Of a stretch of 64,000 nt of DNA, positions 62,320-64,000 are shown one piece after another. The notes beneath the pieces were generated by a model, which ran no database searches, had not been told where the DNA came from, and was given only the letters and a program-made list of their open reading frames with translations. The DNA is from Beijerinckia indica subsp. indica ATCC 9039 (lineage in GTDB: Bacteria; Pseudomonadota; Alphaproteobacteria; Rhizobiales; Beijerinckiaceae): positions 1,741,501 to 1,805,500 of the forward strand of contig NC_010581.1 of the NCBI RefSeq assembly GCF_000019845.1. Reading direction: 5' to 3'. The translations under genes were made by a program, and so were the position numbers. Position 1 is the stretch's first letter. Each line of letters begins with the position of its first letter.

Positions 62320-62637
62320 TCAATCGAAGAGACCATCCGGCTCTTCGCGACCCCATTCCTCAATCGGCTGGATGCGGATCGCCGGTTTGGGCGGCGGCGG
62401 TGGCCCCCAATAGCCTGGCCGCCATACACATTGTCCAGATGATCGGTAGCAGACCCAGCGAGCCTTGTGGTAGCCCGCTTGCGCGCGGGCCTCGTCGCGT
62501 AATTCCTCCAGCGATCGATAGATGTGATCGAGGCCGTTCGCCGGGCCGGGAGATGGGACCTGCGCCGCTGCGGGCGCCGAGCCGAACCCGTAAAGCACGC
62601 TCAAGGCGGCGAGCAATCGCATTGGACCGAACCGCAT
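62320..62637 (-). CDS. small secreted hypothetical protein
   Basis: The 105-aa protein has a signal peptide (RLLAALSVLYGFGSAPAAA) and a short mature part with IYRSLEELRDEARAQAGYH and a Trp/Pro-rich end (CVWRPGYWGPPPPPKP). The two Cys in WVCYRSSGQCVW could form a disulphide. I know of similar small exported proteins in Rhizobiales without function. It stands alone between a palindrome-containing gap and the amino-acid transporter. Confidence 0.65.
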   Translation of the reverse strand: MRFGPMRLLAALSVLYGFGSAPAAAQVPSPGPANGLDHIYRSLEELRDEARAQAGYHKARWVCYRSSGQCVWRPGYWGPPPPPKPAIRIQPIEEWGREEPDGLFD

Positions 62638-62768
62638 CTTCTCCGGGCTCCCAAGAGAATGTCGTGAGGTGAAGGCGTCAGGCCGCCACCTGAATGCTCT
62701 AGCTATATAGGAAGCGTTTGCTGCTGAAGCCAGTCCATCGAGAACTCGGTTGCTCGTTCAGCACATCC

Positions 62769-63554
62769 TTAGAGGATTTGACCGAGGAATAATTGGGTGC
62801 GGGGGTGTTGAGGCGCGGCGAAAAAAGCTTGCGGCGCGGCGATTTCCAGAATTTCACCCCGATCCATGAACACGACCCGATCGGCCACTTGCCGGGCAAA
62901 ACCCATTTCATGGGTCACACACAGCATGGTCATGCCTTCCCTGGCCAGTTCCACCATGGTTTCGAGCACTTCCTGCACCATTTCGGGATCGAGCGCCGAG
63001 GTTGGCTCGTCGAACAGCATGATTTTGGGATTCATGCACAAAGCGCGAGCGATGGCGACTCGCTGCTGCTGTCCACCCGACAATTGACCGGGATATTTAT
63101 CAGCCTGTTCGGGAATGCGGACTCTTTTGAGGAAATGCATGGCGGTTTCCACAGCCTGCTCTTTCGGGAGTTTGCGCACATGGATCGGTGCCAGGGTGCA
63201 GTTTTCCAGAATGGTCAGATGCGGAAACAGGTTGAAATGCTGAAACACCATGCCGACTTCACGACGCACGTCATCGATCCGCTTCAGATCATCGGTCAGC
63301 TTGATGCCATCGACCGTCAGGCTGCCCGCCTGAAAGATTTCCAGCCGGTTGATGCAGCGGATCAGGGTCGATTTGCCAGAGCCCGAAGGGCCGCACAAAA
63401 TGATTTTCTCGCCCGTCGCCACGTCGAGATTGATATCGCGGAGCACCTGAAAGGCGCCATACCATTTGTTCAAGCCCCGGATCGAGACCGCATATTCGTT
63501 CTGTTCTCCCGGCAAGATCTTTCTCTCCCTGGCGCTCGCTGCGCGTGCAGCCAT
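62769..63554 (-). CDS. aapP: general L-amino acid ABC transporter ATP-binding protein (AapP/GlnQ-like)
   Basis: The 261-aa ATPase has Walker [20 protein letters not shown]-loop [11 protein letters not shown], signature [15 protein letters not shown], Walker [17 protein letters not shown] and switch His in [16 protein letters not shown]. It powers uptake of polar amino acids. The extra 20-residue N-terminus is common to AapP. The ATG shares a base with the stop of the permease gene before it (TAATG), so the two are coupled. The specific name rests on the gene order and on AapM-type sequence of the permease. Confidence 0.88.
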   Translation of the reverse strand: MAARAASARERKILPGEQNEYAVSIRGLNKWYGAFQVLRDINLDVATGEKIILCGPSGSGKSTLIRCINRLEIFQAGSLTVDGIKLTDDLKRIDDVRREVGMVFQHFNLFPHLTILENCTLAPIHVRKLPKEQAVETAMHFLKRVRIPEQADKYPGQLSGGQQQRVAIARALCMNPKIMLFDEPTSALDPEMVQEVLETMVELAREGMTMLCVTHEMGFARQVADRVVFMDRGEILEIAAPQAFFAAPQHPRTQLFLGQIL

Positions 63555-64000
63555 TACCGCGCCTGTCCCCTGGCAAGCCGGCGCTCGACGCCGATCGAAT
63601 AGCGCGACATGCCGAAACAGAACACAAAATAGAACAAAGCCGCGAAAAGATAACCGCTGGCGCTGATCGTCGGCCCGGCCCAGGCTGGGTCAAGACGCGC
63701 TGAATCGACGGTACGCAGAAAATCGAAAATGCCAACGGCCGCGACGAGTGTCGTATCCTTGAACAAGCCGATAAATGTATTCACGATGCCCGGAATGACA
63801 TGGGCCAGGGCTTGCGGCAGAACGACGAGTTGCAAGGTTTTCCAGGGCGGAAGACCGAGTGCAGCCGCTCCCTCAAACTGGCCCTTGGGTACGGCTTGCA
63901 AGCCACCGCGCACCACTTCCGCCATATAGGCCGATGCGAAGAGGGCCACGCCAATAAGCGGCCGGATGAGCCGGTCCACGCTCATCGACGCTGGAAGAAA
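63554..64000 (-). CDS. aapM: amino-acid ABC transporter permease (AapM-like), 5' end outside window
   Basis: The visible 148 residues are the C-terminal part of a polar-amino-acid permease: [33 protein letters not shown], with the EAA loop that contacts the ATPase, then [35 protein letters not shown] and a last membrane helix. The frame continues past base 64000. Its stop shares a base with the aapP start. The earlier genes of the aapJQMP set should lie beyond the window. Confidence 0.88.
   Translation of the reverse strand, partial: FLPASMSVDRLIRPLIGVALFASAYMAEVVRGGLQAVPKGQFEGAAALGLPPWKTLQLVVLPQALAHVIPGIVNTFIGLFKDTTLVAAVGIFDFLRTVDSARLDPAWAGPTISASGYLFAALFYFVFCFGMSRYSIGVERRLARGQAR

Overview
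The window looks like chromosomal DNA from an alphaproteobacterium of the order Hyphomicrobiales (Rhizobiales), probably the Beijerinckiaceae. This rests on high GC with GC-rich third codon positions, a NDUFS4-type complex I accessory subunit, a double-domain cold-shock protein, AapP/AapM-type amino-acid transport, RlpA without a SPOR domain, and the general look of the proteins. The assignment is inferred from family knowledge; no search was run.

Layout. 1-3.1 kb: cell-wall genes (a D-Ala-D-Ala carboxypeptidase cut by the window edge, and RlpA) and a thioredoxin-like [2Fe-2S] protein. 3.1-10.2 kb: an accessory block with a tRNA-3'-end-like fragment, a MazG-like protein, a HigB-like/XRE-ImmA pair, a putative DNA-base hypermodification pair (alpha-glutamyl/putrescinyl-thymine pyrophosphorylase clade 3 plus a thymidylate-synthase homologue with a dCMP-type active-site Asp), a zeta-toxin module, a truncated SDR gene and a frameshifted AraC regulator. 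It stops at tRNA-Arg(TCT). 10.2-15.2 kb: housekeeping genes with tRNA-Pro(TGG), DUF192, cold-shock protein, sirtuin and a ThDP enzyme. 15.3-20.6 kb: a surface-glycan-type cassette of two tandem SGNH hydrolases facing a NodU-type carbamoyltransferase, a 49-aa DUF5989 protein and SxtJ.

20.8-40.8 kb: mostly core genes. These are a TrpC-like protein lacking catalytic residues, SodC, RecJ, an L,D-transpeptidase, Ppx-Ppk1, Lrp-Ald, a nitroreductase, a sulfate-binding protein, YidD, MipA/OmpV, a SufU-like scaffold, FolE, HisI and a CBS protein. Small accessory insertions sit among them: an IS6 remnant, a kinase-like gene and two secreted Asn-rich unknowns. 41.1-53.1 kb: a complete divergent type II secretion locus (gspE-F-G-H-I-J on the minus strand; gspD-O-K-L-M-N on the plus strand). 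It is followed by a nicotinamidase-like protein missing its catalytic Cys and Lys, a secreted phosphodiesterase/phosphatase that could be a type II substrate, and a decayed second copy of the nicotinamidase 5' end. 56.2-64 kb: an acyltransferase, dnaE, two small secreted proteins and an AapP/AapM transporter that runs off the edge.

Two families of non-coding elements recur: a 114-bp element with three hairpins present twice (11569 and 19910), and palindromes bounded by TAGAGC(ATC)/GATGCTCTA motifs in many intergenic gaps. The most interesting candidate system is the base-modification pair at 5.4-7.4 kb with its toxin-antitoxin and MazG neighbours.
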